Shown: one piece after another, positions 1 through 8,746 of the stretch
Layout: every line of letters begins with the position of its first letter
Position numbering within the stretch: position 1 is the first letter of the stretch
Assembly: GCA_009841235.1 (NCBI GenBank)
Contig: VXMH01000106.1
Span: forward strand, 1 to 64,000
Direction: 5' to 3'
From: Caldilineaceae bacterium SB0661_bin_32
GTDB taxonomy: Bacteria; Chloroflexota; Anaerolineae; Caldilineales; Caldilineaceae
Length of the DNA: 64,000 bases
Program-made: the position numbers and the translations under genes
The notes under the pieces: generated by a model
The model's database searches: none
Told to the model about the DNA's origin: nothing
What the model saw: only the letters and a program-made list of their open reading frames with translations

Positions 1-194
1 CACATATCAGTCCCCCTTGACCAATACTCTTGATCTCATTTGGGATTTACATTAGGAGATCAATTCCTACTGGCCCGCTATCCGCACCGATCAGACGTTC
101 TACGATTTTGTCGTCGCGACTTGCGAGAAAGCCGCTGCGGCCAGCTTCACTGGGGCATTCCTCTTTTCGTAACAATCACTCAGGAGTTCCTTTC

Positions 195-1154
195 ATGCTC
201 TATTCCAACATCCCCGGCATCGACAAGCCGGTCTCCCGGCTCGTCCTGGGAACGATGTGGATAAACACCAAGAACCTCGATACCGCTTTCCCCGTGCTCG
301 ACGCATTCCACGCGGCCGGCGGCAACTGCCTCGACACCGCACACGGCTATGGCGGCGGCGATAATGAGCGCGCCGTCGGCCAGTGGATCAACGAACGCGG
401 CCTGCGCGACGAGGTCGTCATCCTCGGCAAAGGCGCTCACCACAGCCAGGACCGCAAACGGGTCACGCCCTACGACATCCAGTCCGACCTTCACGACAGC
501 CTCGCGCGTTTCAAAGTGGACAGCATCGACCTCTACGTGCTGCACCGCGACGATCCCGAAAAGCCTGTCGGACCAATTGTCGAGACGCTTCACGCTGCCA
601 AAGAGGCCGGCCAGATCGACGCCTACGGCGGCTCCAACTGGAGCGCTGAACGCCTGCAGGAGGCCAATGAGTACGCCGCCGCGCATGGCCTGACCCCATT
701 CGTCGCCAGCAGCCCCCAGTTCAGTCTCGCCGTCCAGATAGAGCCGCCATGGCGGGACTGCATCAGCGTCAGCGGGCCGGCCGGTGAGGGCGCGCGCGCC
801 TGGTGCCGCGAGAATGGTGTAACGCTATTTGTCTGGTCCAGTCTGGCCGGCGGCTTCTTCAGCGGCCGCTTCCGTCGCGACAACCTCGATACCTTTACCG
901 AGTGGTATGACCAGCTTGCCGTCAAGGTCTACTGCGAAGAGGGGAATTTTCAGCGCCACGACCGCGTGCAGGAACTGGCCGCCGACAAGGGCGTCACAGT
1001 GCCCCACATCGCCCTAGCCTACGTCTACAACCAGCCCGACGGCATCCACGCGCTGTCAGGGGCGCGTAATATCGATGAAGTACGTGTGAACGTCGAGGCG
1101 TCCGAGATTAAATTGACAGAGGAGGAGATCGCCTACCTGGAACTGCGGGCTTGA
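195..1154 (+). CDS. Aldo/keto reductase
   Basis: Predicted NAD(P)H-dependent aldo/keto reductase of the (beta/alpha)8-barrel family, 319 residues, cytoplasmic. The family tetrad is visible: Asp and Tyr in LDTAHGYGGG, Lys in VVILGKGAHH and His in LYVLHRDDP. The C-terminal cofactor-binding region SGARNIDEVRVNVEA is also typical. I start at the ATG at 195 because AGGAG sits at 182-186 and the conserved LVLGTMW strand follows; the same frame stays open back to 30, but that extension is Ser/Arg-rich and unlike the family. Substrate is not predictable. It stands alone, with the next gene on the opposite strand. Confidence 0.9.
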   Translation: MLYSNIPGIDKPVSRLVLGTMWINTKNLDTAFPVLDAFHAAGGNCLDTAHGYGGGDNERAVGQWINERGLRDEVVILGKGAHHSQDRKRVTPYDIQSDLHDSLARFKVDSIDLYVLHRDDPEKPVGPIVETLHAAKEAGQIDAYGGSNWSAERLQEANEYAAAHGLTPFVASSPQFSLAVQIEPPWRDCISVSGPAGEGARAWCRENGVTLFVWSSLAGGFFSGRFRRDNLDTFTEWYDQLAVKVYCEEGNFQRHDRVQELAADKGVTVPHIALAYVYNQPDGIHALSGARNIDEVRVNVEASEIKLTEEEIAYLELRA

Positions 1155-1374
1155 TCGACTAGAAGCAGTCTGTCGCTACCTTCGGAATTCCGTGCAAGCG
1201 TGAGGATACGTTAGGGCATGAATCACCAGGAAGTAACTTAGGAAGTGCTTCCGCAAGTCTGCCAACAGTATTCACAATTTTTGCCGGGGCACGATAACGC
1301 CCTAGCAATGCGAAGGCACCCCAGGCGAATTAAGTACGAAGAAGGGCGGCGCAGCCCACGCCCGAATATCGGAG

Positions 1375-3294
1375 TTAGGGGCGATCGCTGATTATCGCAT
1401 TGTTAACCAAGATCCGCGGCGAGGATTGCCCTTTGATTCCACGTCCAAAGATGGCCTTATGAGCCTGCAAGAGACTATTCAGTCGGTAGGTTCTATCCGT
1501 GCCCTTTCCAAGAGCTTCCAATTTGAACCAAGCGTTCAAGTCGCCTTCAAAATTGCTTTCTTCGAAGACGGAATCGTCGGACTCGCGACTTAAGTATTCG
1601 TCTACAACCTCAATTCCGGCGTCCAAAAGCAATTCGAGCGTATCTTCATTTTCGACTTCAAGGAGGGCGAGAAATGCCTCGGTTAATCCTCTGGAAGAGT
1701 AAGTATGACCCCCTCGGATCAGCACGTCCTTTAATAGCTCAATGACTACGAAATAATAGAGGAATCTTGTTTGACGCCTACTTGGCTTTACGTTTGCACC
1801 CCTCCCAAAACCAAACCGTGCGGAAAGCTTTTGCAGTTTGTATGCAGCGTATAGGTCATCTGCACCAATTGGTTCTGTCTCTGTTAAACGACGAAAGACG
1901 CTTCCACCAGGAAGAAAGGGGGCACTCCTGCCGAAAGCAGAGCCTGGTTCGCCAAACCAACCCGCTCCATAGACCTTTATCAAGTCGAAGGCGTTACCAT
2001 ATTCGGTGAACTGCTTCGAGGTTGGATGGGACTTTTGGTACGCGCGCTGTGAATCCCATCCTCCCCGTTGAATCTCCAAGAAAATGTCATACCGAGAATC
2101 CATGTCAGTCTTCCAACCAGCGAAGTCCTTGCGTAGAGCGAGAAAGTCCTGTTCGCGTACGGCGTTCTGGGAATTTGTGTAGCGAGTAATGTCGTTGATA
2201 CTTGCGCTGTCGCTCTTGACAATCTTAGTTACAACCACACCCCGTTCAGCCCGGGCACGCCAGTCACTTACTGTGGCGTTGTGTCCAGTGCCGCCGGATT
2301 CTAGACGCTGGCTCAGTTCTTCCCAGATAGTCTTGGTAGTTTGGCACCCATTTACGACATAAGGGTCAAACAGTAGGCAGGAGTCATCGCCTTTGCTTGT
2401 TGAGAAATCGGAAACCACTATGGTAATACCGTTGTTATAGAGGCCAAAGATCTCCGGCTTTTTCTCCAGGGTTTGGGCAATCCCTTTATTGATCTTTCTG
2501 CGTCCGCCCAAAAACTGACGGACATTCCTTTCGTATAGCTGATCGAGGTTGCCAGTTTTTGTCCGATAGCCTTTCAGGAATTCGTATAGATCAATCAAGG
2601 ATACTGTGCCAACCCGCAAGCCGGAGCTAGGATCCACAAAGTTCCCTCTGATAGGAAGCGAGAGGGTTGGCTGGAGTGCTGTTTCTCTAGTCTTCTCCCA
2701 GATGGTGTTCAGAGACACGTCCTCTACATCGAACAGACCACCTAAACGCGCTTTTCCCAAGGCGCGCAAGTCATTCAAAGCCTGTCGGTCGGACTCCGAC
2801 ATCGCACTGTCGGTGGCAAATACCAGGACAATTCGGTCTCTTTCCGATGCCTGTTGTCTAAAAATATCCAACCGGCCTAAGAGTTGGCGGGCATCCTGAG
2901 ATAGGCTATTGTTCTCGCCTGCGAGCGTATTGATTACTTTTCGACCTTCATTGAAGACTGTTTCCTGTCCTTGGAAGGCAGATCCATATTTGCTCTGGAA
3001 TAGATACCAGATGTCGCCATCAACTGATTGACCATCTTGCTCGACATCATTGCTGACTTCGACCTCGGCCCGGCGTAAGTAGGCGATGTCAATGCCGCCG
3101 TCCCCGCTCCCGTCGCATAGCACCAGGTCTTCATCGTCTTCATTGACCTCTAGCCATTGAGTAATCATCTTGAAGGCGAAATGCCGCCCTTTTTCTAAGG
3201 GTGCCATTTCCCTCTCTGTGAATTCTTGCAGCCACTCTGCGCGAAACTGATCGAATGTTACTTCATTTTGGTCCGGCAGGGTTTCTGTTGTCAT
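1375..3294 (-). CDS. AIPR-family abortive-infection protein with Mrr-like nuclease motif
   Basis: A 639-residue protein with the AIPR (abortive infection phage resistance) core around residues 255-340: NVRQFLGGRRKINKGI, LYNNGITIVV and VVNGCQTTKTIWEEL are the diagnostic blocks. The N-terminus carries a PD-(D/E)xK-like signature of the Mrr type, GDGGIDI (D69) followed by FQSKYG (Q100, K102), so a DNA- or RNA-cleaving activity is inferred. AIPR proteins are linked to phage defence, but the exact mechanism is not established. The gene is monocistronic with a toxin-antitoxin pair about 0.5 kb upstream on the same strand. Base composition appears lower in GC than the neighbours, consistent with horizontal acquisition. 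Confidence 0.85.
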   Translation of the reverse strand: MTTETLPDQNEVTFDQFRAEWLQEFTEREMAPLEKGRHFAFKMITQWLEVNEDDEDLVLCDGSGDGGIDIAYLRRAEVEVSNDVEQDGQSVDGDIWYLFQSKYGSAFQGQETVFNEGRKVINTLAGENNSLSQDARQLLGRLDIFRQQASERDRIVLVFATDSAMSESDRQALNDLRALGKARLGGLFDVEDVSLNTIWEKTRETALQPTLSLPIRGNFVDPSSGLRVGTVSLIDLYEFLKGYRTKTGNLDQLYERNVRQFLGGRRKINKGIAQTLEKKPEIFGLYNNGITIVVSDFSTSKGDDSCLLFDPYVVNGCQTTKTIWEELSQRLESGGTGHNATVSDWRARAERGVVVTKIVKSDSASINDITRYTNSQNAVREQDFLALRKDFAGWKTDMDSRYDIFLEIQRGGWDSQRAYQKSHPTSKQFTEYGNAFDLIKVYGAGWFGEPGSAFGRSAPFLPGGSVFRRLTETEPIGADDLYAAYKLQKLSARFGFGRGANVKPSRRQTRFLYYFVVIELLKDVLIRGGHTYSSRGLTEAFLALLEVENEDTLELLLDAGIEVVDEYLSRESDDSVFEESNFEGDLNAWFKLEALGKGTDRTYRLNSLLQAHKAIFGRGIKGQSSPRILVNNAIISDRP

Positions 3295-3764
3295 GGTATT
3301 TCCTCCCTAAAGTGAATCCCGTTCGAAATCTTGGCCTTCTACGCTGATAGAGTGCGGATTTTCAAAGTAAACGCCTTTTAGCAGGACGCCAGATCAGAGC
3401 TTACCGTTCCCTTGTTGTCCCTTTCGTAAGACAGTTGACCTGCCCCCCCAAAAACTGCAGTTCAGACACAGCCGTTTCCCTCACTACTTACTGTGTGACC
3501 ACTACCGAAACTTCCATACCGCAATCTTGACATTTCTCAATGGTAGTGAAGCTGTCGCCATCGGATTCAATTCTTCGGTCGGTCTCCTCTCTTTGAATCA
3601 TGTCTTACCTAACACTATTCTAGAGGAAATCGGCCGATGGTTCACATACTCAAAAGTCGCACATTAGGTAAGGCGATCCGTCTCATCGACCGGATCGCCC
3701 GCCGGCCGCTTCCGTACCGGAGCGCATCGAGAGTTTTCGTTCTCGGATTTCTCCGTCTCGCAAT
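3295..3764. other. Intergenic stretch in the defence patch
   Basis: This 470-base gap between the AIPR gene and hepT is AT-richer than its surroundings. Apart from the 37-codon frame at 3488-3601 I see no protein-like frame, no strong terminator and no convincing sigma70 promoter. A C-run at 3444-3450 is notable only as a homopolymer. Confidence 0.5.
3488..3601 (-). CDS. Possible 37-residue CxxC small protein
   Basis: A 37-residue open frame starting MIQREETDRRIESDGD and ending with KCQDCGMEVSVVVTQ. The single CxxC could be half of a zinc knuckle. Only a weak AGG lies ahead of the ATG, and no homologue is recognised. It sits alone in the 470-base stretch between the AIPR gene and the toxin gene, on their strand. 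It may be a real small ORF of the defence patch, a remnant, or chance. Confidence 0.25.
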   Translation of the reverse strand: MIQREETDRRIESDGDSFTTIEKCQDCGMEVSVVVTQ

Positions 3765-4136
3765 CTACTTGCCTTCCTCGCTCGCTGTTTCCAGCAGATT
3801 CCGGAGTGCGGGCAGGAGGTCGGGAACAGCCTCCTGGATAACGCCCCATATAATACTATCGCTGATCGCCAGATAGGAATGGGCCAGGCGATTGCGCGTC
3901 CCTATGATGGCGTGCCAGGGAACCTCTGAGTGGGCCTGGCGTACTTCGTCTGGTATATGCGTGGCTGCCTCACCGATCAGTTGCAGGTTACGCAGCGTTG
4001 CGTCGTAGGTGAGTCCGTCTGCGATGAACGCTTCCTGGTCTAAACCGTCGGTATAGGCAAGGACCTTTTCGCCGAATTCAATCATGTCCTGAACATAAAA
4101 GCGCCACGGGCGCCCTTCACGGCCGGCATCAGACAT
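3765..4136 (-). CDS. hepT: HepT-like HEPN ribonuclease toxin (type VII TA)
   Basis: Predicted HEPN-domain RNase toxin of the MntA-HepT system, 123 residues from the ATG at 4136. The hallmark RX4HXY motif is present as RNRLAHSY (R81, H86, Y88). In characterised systems Arg and His form the nuclease site and the Tyr is AMPylated by the antitoxin. The upstream mntA gene ends inside the first codons (stop at 4129-4131), an 8-base overlap that suggests translational coupling. The frame extends six codons further to 4154, but that would overlap more deeply. A role in defence or plasmid-like maintenance is inferred. Confidence 0.85.
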   Translation of the reverse strand: MSDAGREGRPWRFYVQDMIEFGEKVLAYTDGLDQEAFIADGLTYDATLRNLQLIGEAATHIPDEVRQAHSEVPWHAIIGTRNRLAHSYLAISDSIIWGVIQEAVPDLLPALRNLLETASEEGK

Positions 4137-4419
4137 CGACAGCCTCCTGCTCAACGAACGGCTTGATTTCCTCTCTCAACTCCTGGTGAGTTGCCATGTC
4201 CACAGGGCAGCCAAGCAATTCTTCCAAGAAGAACTGGGCGCCAAAGTATTGCCTCCAATGGGGAGGCTCTCCGAAGCGCACCAGAATGTCCACGTCGCTG
4301 TCTCTGGCAGCCTCATCGCGAGCGAAGGACCCGAAAAGAGCGAGTTCAACGACGCCAAAGCGCTGCGCCAGAGTGGGCTTGTGCTCCTTGAGCAGCTCTA
4401 TGAGTTGATCTTTGTTCAT
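4129..4419 (-). CDS. mntA: MntA-like minimal nucleotidyltransferase antitoxin
   Basis: A 96-residue minimal nucleotidyltransferase. The catalytic GSX10DXD signature is intact: G30-S31 then D42 and D44, in the context ALFGSFARDE and DSDVDILVRF. In the MntA-HepT family this protein transfers AMP to the HEPN toxin tyrosine and so neutralises it. Gene order (antitoxin first) and the 8-base overlap with the toxin match known pairs. The start at 4419 is the only reasonable one (MNKDQLIELL). Confidence 0.87.
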   Translation of the reverse strand: MNKDQLIELLKEHKPTLAQRFGVVELALFGSFARDEAARDSDVDILVRFGEPPHWRQYFGAQFFLEELLGCPVDMATHQELREEIKPFVEQEAVDV

Positions 4420-4564
4420 TACTCACTCCCCTTGCCTGTCCAAAGTCACTTGTAGGCGACCACGTTTATATTCTAAGCGATGTCATATGATATGCCAGCA
4501 CCGTGATCCACTTTAGTGCTCTGCCATGAAAGGGCCAATGCCGCTCGGCTCATCTCTGGAAATC

Positions 4565-4596
4565 AAAAGGCGACCCGGTCATTAACCCGGATCGCC
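4565..4596 (-). terminator. Intrinsic terminator of tmRNA
   Basis: On the minus strand GGCGATCCGG and CCGGGTCGCC pair (10 bp, one G-U) around an 8-base loop, followed by TTTTGATTT. It lies 9 bases past the tmRNA 3' end. Confidence 0.8.
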
Positions 4597-4605
4597 CCTC
4601 TACAA

Positions 4606-5016
4606 TGGTGGAGATGGCGGGAATCGAACCCGCGTCCGAAACATCCGCCCTGAAACGTCTACAAGCTTAGTTGATCCATATGTGATTCGCCGGCGGGCCT
4701 CGGATCAACACGAGGCGCTTCTCCGACTAGCCGATTCTCTTAGACAGCGCTATCGGCGTACCGCTGCCGCAGCTCACAGTGTATGACGGCGACCGCCCAG
4801 CCTGCTGGCCCCACTGGGGCGGGCCGTGGCCCTTTTGAAAGGACCGGCGGCTTACTTAGGCCGCCGCAGCCGCGGAAGCAGCTGGGGTGAAGCCAAAGTT
4901 GAAAGCCATGCCTGTGTTCTTGGCATTTGTATCTGTGTGCGCCTTTTTTACGTAGTCGACGCTCTACGGCTTGCAATCTCAGGCCTGACAATGCCCCGTC
5001 GAAGCCGTTCATCCCC
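4606..5016 (-). ncRNA. ssrA: Transfer-messenger RNA (tmRNA)
   Basis: About 411-nt one-piece tmRNA for trans-translation rescue of stalled ribosomes. The 5' end (GGGGATGAACGGCTTCGACG) and 3' end (TTCGATTCCCGCCATCTCCACCA, split here by description) form a 7-bp acceptor stem, and CCA is encoded at 4608-4606. The tag frame reads from GCC at 4924 to TAA at 4856: 22 residues beginning AKNTGMAFNF and ending PAASAAAAA. The penta-alanine end replaces the usual ALAA-type degron. Flanked by its own promoter and terminator. Confidence 0.95.
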
Positions 5017-5025
5017 ATCGGATCT

Positions 5026-5054
5026 ATTATAGCCCAGTCCACCGCCCAAGTCAA
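5026..5054 (-). promoter_or_regulatory. Sigma70 promoter of ssrA
   Basis: Minus strand: -35 TTGACT at 5054-5049, a 17-base spacer, -10 TATAAT at 5031-5026, about 10 bases ahead of the tmRNA 5' end. Confidence 0.88.
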
Positions 5055-5072
5055 GTTTTTCGCAATTTCGCC

Positions 5073-5558
5073 TCAAGAGGATTCCACCATGTCTACAAGG
5101 GGCAAAGCCTTTACGAAATAGACGGAATCGTCCTCAAGGCTGGGCTGGATGCCGAACCCCAGAGAAGTCTTTAAGTGGAAGTTGGCGTCATTTCCATAGT
5201 CGCTGCGAGAGCGAACCTGGCAGCAGTTCAGTTCTCTCGCACGACCCATCGCCTCGAGCTGCAGAGAGCGTCCAATGCCCTGGTTGCGCTCCTCCGGCAG
5301 CACGCCGAACGCGATGATCTTCGCTTCGTATAGGACCTTATCTCGAAAGACGATCGGCGGTCGCCCTTCGTCCTCTCCCAGTCGCTGCACGACAAAACGC
5401 AGAAATCCTACTGGCCGGCCCTCTACGAGCGCGGCGAACAGGTGGCTGGAGCGGAAATGTCCAGCCTGTACTTCGATGTACGGCTGCTGTTCCAACTGCT
5501 CAACAACCGGCCAAAGCTGGTTCCACAACTGACTTTCCTCAATTACTTCCACAATCAT
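5073..5558 (-). CDS. GNAT-family N-acetyltransferase
   Basis: Predicted acetyl-CoA-dependent acyltransferase of the GNAT fold, 161 residues from the ATG at 5558. Motif A is clear: IIAFGVLPEERNQGIGRSLQ, with the RxxGxG pyrophosphate loop (RNQGIG). A longer frame begins with ATG at 5603, but only the inner start has an AAGGA ahead. It follows the MFS gene on the same strand with a short gap, so the two may be co-transcribed. Acceptor substrate unknown. Confidence 0.82.
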   Translation of the reverse strand: MIVEVIEESQLWNQLWPVVEQLEQQPYIEVQAGHFRSSHLFAALVEGRPVGFLRFVVQRLGEDEGRPPIVFRDKVLYEAKIIAFGVLPEERNQGIGRSLQLEAMGRARELNCCQVRSRSDYGNDANFHLKTSLGFGIQPSLEDDSVYFVKALPLVDMVESS

Positions 5559-5612
5559 CGATTTCAGTTCCTTACCTGCATCTCTACCAATGGCTGGCCT
5601 CATACAAGATGT

Positions 5613-6854
5613 CTAGTCTTCGATTATCTCATCACTTGGCGACCGATCTCTTCTCGCCAGTACCAGCAGCCACTGCGCCGGCAACAGCACTACCGAAGAG
5701 ACCGTCAGCGCGACCGGGATGCGCGCCGCCGTCCCGATCCATCCCAGGACCGGCCCGCCGGCCGCCTGCCCCAGAGAGTTCGCTTGTCCCCAAAGAGAGA
5801 TGACCGTCGCCCGCTGCGCGCTGCGCGTGTTGCGCACGATCCAGGCATTCTCCAGCGGCCCAAGCGTGCTGCGGCAGAGGCTGATCGCCCACACCGCCAG
5901 CAGCGCCACCCAGAAGCTGCGTGTCCAGGCCAAGATGAGCAGACCGGCCGGCAACAGCCCATAGAGCAGCGTCAGCCAGTTGATGGAACGCGCCCGTTCC
6001 TCGGTCGCCCGCCCGCGCCGCGCCAACTCGTTGGCCGCGATTCCGGTCATCGTAGCGCCCACTCCAATAACTCCGAACCAGATCACCGAATCCTCAAGGC
6101 CAAGAAAAGTGGGAAAGTTGAAGCCTTCCAACAGGTGCGGGGTCATCAGACGGTCGTATCCCTCGCTGTACAGCCCGGCCACGAGGCTGAGACCAACGAC
6201 AATGCGCAGGGCCGGGTGTCCGCGCACCGCGCGCAGCCCGGCGCGGGCAGTGGCCGCCATCTCCTTCCACGTTTCCCTTTCTTCCGGCGGCGTGGGCCGA
6301 AAGCCTCTCTCCGGCATGATGAACGCCATGTATGCGGCCAGCGCGATGTACAGCGCTCCGCCGACCAGGATCGGCAACTGCAGCCAGTGGCTCGCCAGCC
6401 ACACACTGACGCCCGTACCCACCAACCCGGCGAACAACCCTACCTGCGCCGAACGCAAAAAGACCGGACCGGCCGCCTCGGCGCCGATCTCGTCGGCCAG
6501 CCAGGCCTGCAAAGCGCCGCTGAGGAAAGTATAGCCAGTGCCCCACAGCACCTGCGCACCCAACACGGCCCAGAACATCGGAATCGACCCTTCCAGCAGA
6601 AAGCCGCAGCCGACCAGCGCCAGCCCAATGAGCACCGACAGCCGCCGGGAGTAGACGTCGGCCACCGCACCGGTCGGCACTTCGAACAATACGACCGTCA
6701 CCTCCAGCACGGTGCCCACCAGCACCATCTGCAGAGGATTCAGGCCCACCGTCTCCACCTGGTAAACCAGGTTGATGGTGAAGACCAGCGCGTTGAAGAG
6801 CGCCCGCCCGCCGCCGATGAAAAGATAGATTCGGGTCGGATTCTGCTTGAGCAA
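5613..6854 (-). CDS. MFS transporter
   Basis: Major facilitator superfamily permease of 413 residues with about 12 hydrophobic segments. The cytoplasmic loop 2-3 motif appears as GAVADVYSRR, and the first helix as YLFIGGGRALFNALVF. Resembles drug or metabolite exporters, but the substrate is not determinable. The start is a TTG at 6854, because no ATG occurs before the second helix; this is the least certain feature of the entry. Upstream lie SRP RNA and tRNA-Ser on the same strand. Confidence 0.82.
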   Translation of the reverse strand: MLKQNPTRIYLFIGGGRALFNALVFTINLVYQVETVGLNPLQMVLVGTVLEVTVVLFEVPTGAVADVYSRRLSVLIGLALVGCGFLLEGSIPMFWAVLGAQVLWGTGYTFLSGALQAWLADEIGAEAAGPVFLRSAQVGLFAGLVGTGVSVWLASHWLQLPILVGGALYIALAAYMAFIMPERGFRPTPPEERETWKEMAATARAGLRAVRGHPALRIVVGLSLVAGLYSEGYDRLMTPHLLEGFNFPTFLGLEDSVIWFGVIGVGATMTGIAANELARRGRATEERARSINWLTLLYGLLPAGLLILAWTRSFWVALLAVWAISLCRSTLGPLENAWIVRNTRSAQRATVISLWGQANSLGQAAGGPVLGWIGTAARIPVALTVSSVVLLPAQWLLVLARRDRSPSDEIIED

Positions 6855-6981
6855 GGAGATTCAAGTCCGTGTGCCCGCGGCATCGTGTCTGGGCACTATG
6901 GCAATTGCCCGGTCTACTGGGCTGGCGGAGGTCCGCCGGCAAGTGAAGGTGAAATGACGGTGTCTGGGCTGAAAGAGAAGT

Positions 6982-7128
6982 CGCGTGTTCGCACCGCTTC
7001 GCCAGCTGCCAGGCGCCCCTGTGGCACCCAGGACGAATCGCTTACCGCTGCTGCCTTCCGGCCCTGACGGGGTTCACGGCGCCCTGCCGCACAGGACCCA
7101 GCGACTGACGAAGCGATGCAAACACGCG
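6982..7128 (-). ncRNA. ffs: Signal recognition particle RNA
   Basis: The conserved SRP RNA core (domain IV) is present on the minus strand: CCCCGTCAGGGCCGGAAGG followed by CAGCAGCGGTAAGCG, with the GGAA tetraloop near 7055-7058. Its flanks (7128-7105 and 7005-6982) pair over about 24 consecutive base pairs with only G-U exceptions, so I place the ends there, giving about 147 nt. That is longer than the 4.5S type (about 114 nt) but lacks room for an Alu domain. The RNA begins 3 bases after tRNA-Ser on the same strand. The exact ends are inferred. Confidence 0.88.
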
Positions 7129-7129
7129 A

Positions 7130-7218
<89 letters not shown>

Positions 7219-7224
7219 GAACTT

Positions 7225-7263
7225 AAAGGGTCGGCCTGCTCTGCAACCTGACGCCGACCCTTT
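7225..7263 (-). terminator. Hairpin between hemB and tRNA-Ser
   Basis: AAAGGGTCGGC and GCCGACCCTTT form an 11-bp perfect stem around 17 bases. On the minus strand it lies downstream of hemB and just ahead of tRNA-Ser. The 3' side gives CCCTTTAAGTT rather than a full U-tract, so it may be a weak terminator or an RNA-processing signal. Confidence 0.5.
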
Positions 7264-7416
7264 CCAAAAAGCCGAATCAGTATAGCCAAACGGCACAGGA
7301 CAGGCAAATCCGGGGCATTGAGGATACGATGCAATACGCCCGCTGTAACAACGCAACAGTTCCGACGCAACACGCCGTTCCGCCAGTTGCTCTTCCTTGC
7401 AAAAAGACAAATATCG

Positions 7417-8481
7417 CTACTGCTTCCCGGCCAGCCAGCGCGCCGCGTCCTTGGCAAAATAGGTCAGGATCATGTCCGCGCCGGCCCGTTTGATGCTGGT
7501 CAGGCTCTCCAGGGCGCACTTCTCCAGGTCGAGCCAGCCATTGGCCGCGGCCGCGTGCAGCATCGCATACTCGCCGCTCACCTGATATGCGGCTGTGGGC
7601 AGGTTGAACTCCTCCCGAACCGCCGCCAGCACATCCAGATAGGGCAGCGCGGGCTTGACCATTATCATGTCCGCCCCCTCGGCGACGTCGAGCGCAACCT
7701 CCTTGAGCGCCTCGCGGCGGTTGGCCGGGTCCATCTGATACTGGCTGCGGTCGCCAAAGGAGGGCGGGCTCTCGGCTGCTTCGCGGAAGGGCCCGTAGAA
7801 GCTGCTGGCATACTTCGCCGCGTAGCTCAGAACCGGCACATGCTCCAACCCGGCCCCGTCCAGCGCAACGCGTATCGCCGCAACCATCCCGTCCAGCATT
7901 GCCGACGGCGCGATGATGTCGGCGCCGGCCTCGGCATGGACGACCGACGCCCGCCCCAACAGCTCCAGTGTCGGGTCGTTGAGCAGATAGCCCTCCGGCA
8001 GTGCCGCGTTGTAACTGTCCACAGTCGGCGAATTGATGATGCCGCAGTGACCGTGATCGGTATACTCACAGAAACACATGTCGGAGATGACGATCAGTTC
8101 CGGCGCGGCCTCCTTCAGAGCGCGGATCGCTTCAGGTACAACACCGTGAGGACTGAAGTTGTCGCTTCCGCACCAGTCCTTTTCCGCCGGAATGCCAAAT
8201 AGAAGCACCGCCGGAATGCCCAGCTCCAGAACCGATTCGGCCTCCCTGACCAATTCGTCTACCGAAAGCTGAAACTGCCCCGGCATCGAAGCGATCGGGC
8301 GGCGCTCGCCGTGGCCGTAGCGCACAAACAGCGGGTAGATAAAGTCAGCCGGCGACAGAATTGTCTCACGCACCATCTGCCGCAGCGCCGGGCTGATCCG
8401 CATCCGCCGCGGGCGCACTGCCGGCTCCGCGGCTGTCGCCTGACCGTTGATGGTAGTCTGCACAGGTTGCAAGCTGTTCAT
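7417..8481 (-). CDS. hemB: Delta-aminolevulinic acid dehydratase (porphobilinogen synthase)
   Basis: Condenses two 5-aminolevulinate molecules to porphobilinogen, step two of tetrapyrrole synthesis; cytoplasmic. 354 residues from the ATG at 8481. Both active-site lysine regions are visible, [17 protein letters not shown] and [12 protein letters not shown], together with the zinc-type cysteine cluster [14 protein letters not shown]. The frame opens further to a TTG at 8514, but GGAGGA falls inside that extension. It is the last gene of hemC-hemD-hemB, 265 bases after hemD, and that gap holds no recognisable gene. Confidence 0.93.
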   Translation of the reverse strand: MNSLQPVQTTINGQATAAEPAVRPRRMRISPALRQMVRETILSPADFIYPLFVRYGHGERRPIASMPGQFQLSVDELVREAESVLELGIPAVLLFGIPAEKDWCGSDNFSPHGVVPEAIRALKEAAPELIVISDMCFCEYTDHGHCGIINSPTVDSYNAALPEGYLLNDPTLELLGRASVVHAEAGADIIAPSAMLDGMVAAIRVALDGAGLEHVPVLSYAAKYASSFYGPFREAAESPPSFGDRSQYQMDPANRREALKEVALDVAEGADMIMVKPALPYLDVLAAVREEFNLPTAAYQVSGEYAMLHAAAANGWLDLEKCALESLTSIKRAGADMILTYFAKDAARWLAGKQ

Positions 8482-8746
8482 AGTGTTCCCGCCATGTTTA
8501 CTTCCTCCAGGCAAGACGGCATTCTCCCGATCACCACCTGCCAGGTCTTTTCCTGAATCAGTCTCGTTACAACTTCAGTCACATCAGTTGACCCCAATAT
8601 AGGTTCGTCTCATACGGGAACGTAAGCAGGCAGTCCTGCTGGCGCCGTTCAAATAGCTCACGCAGCGGCTTGGACGAACCACCCGTGTCGCCGGTCGGAC
8701 AGCAGAGGCGCATACGAAGATGAGCGCGCGCTGGAATCCAACTTCG

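Noticed and set aside
5442-7067. 541-codon plus-strand frame over the GNAT, MFS and SRP RNA genes
   Set aside because: Arg/Gln/Pro-rich shadow translation spanning several real genes and a structural RNA.
7318-8202. 294-codon plus-strand frame over hemB
   Set aside because: Shadow of hemB.
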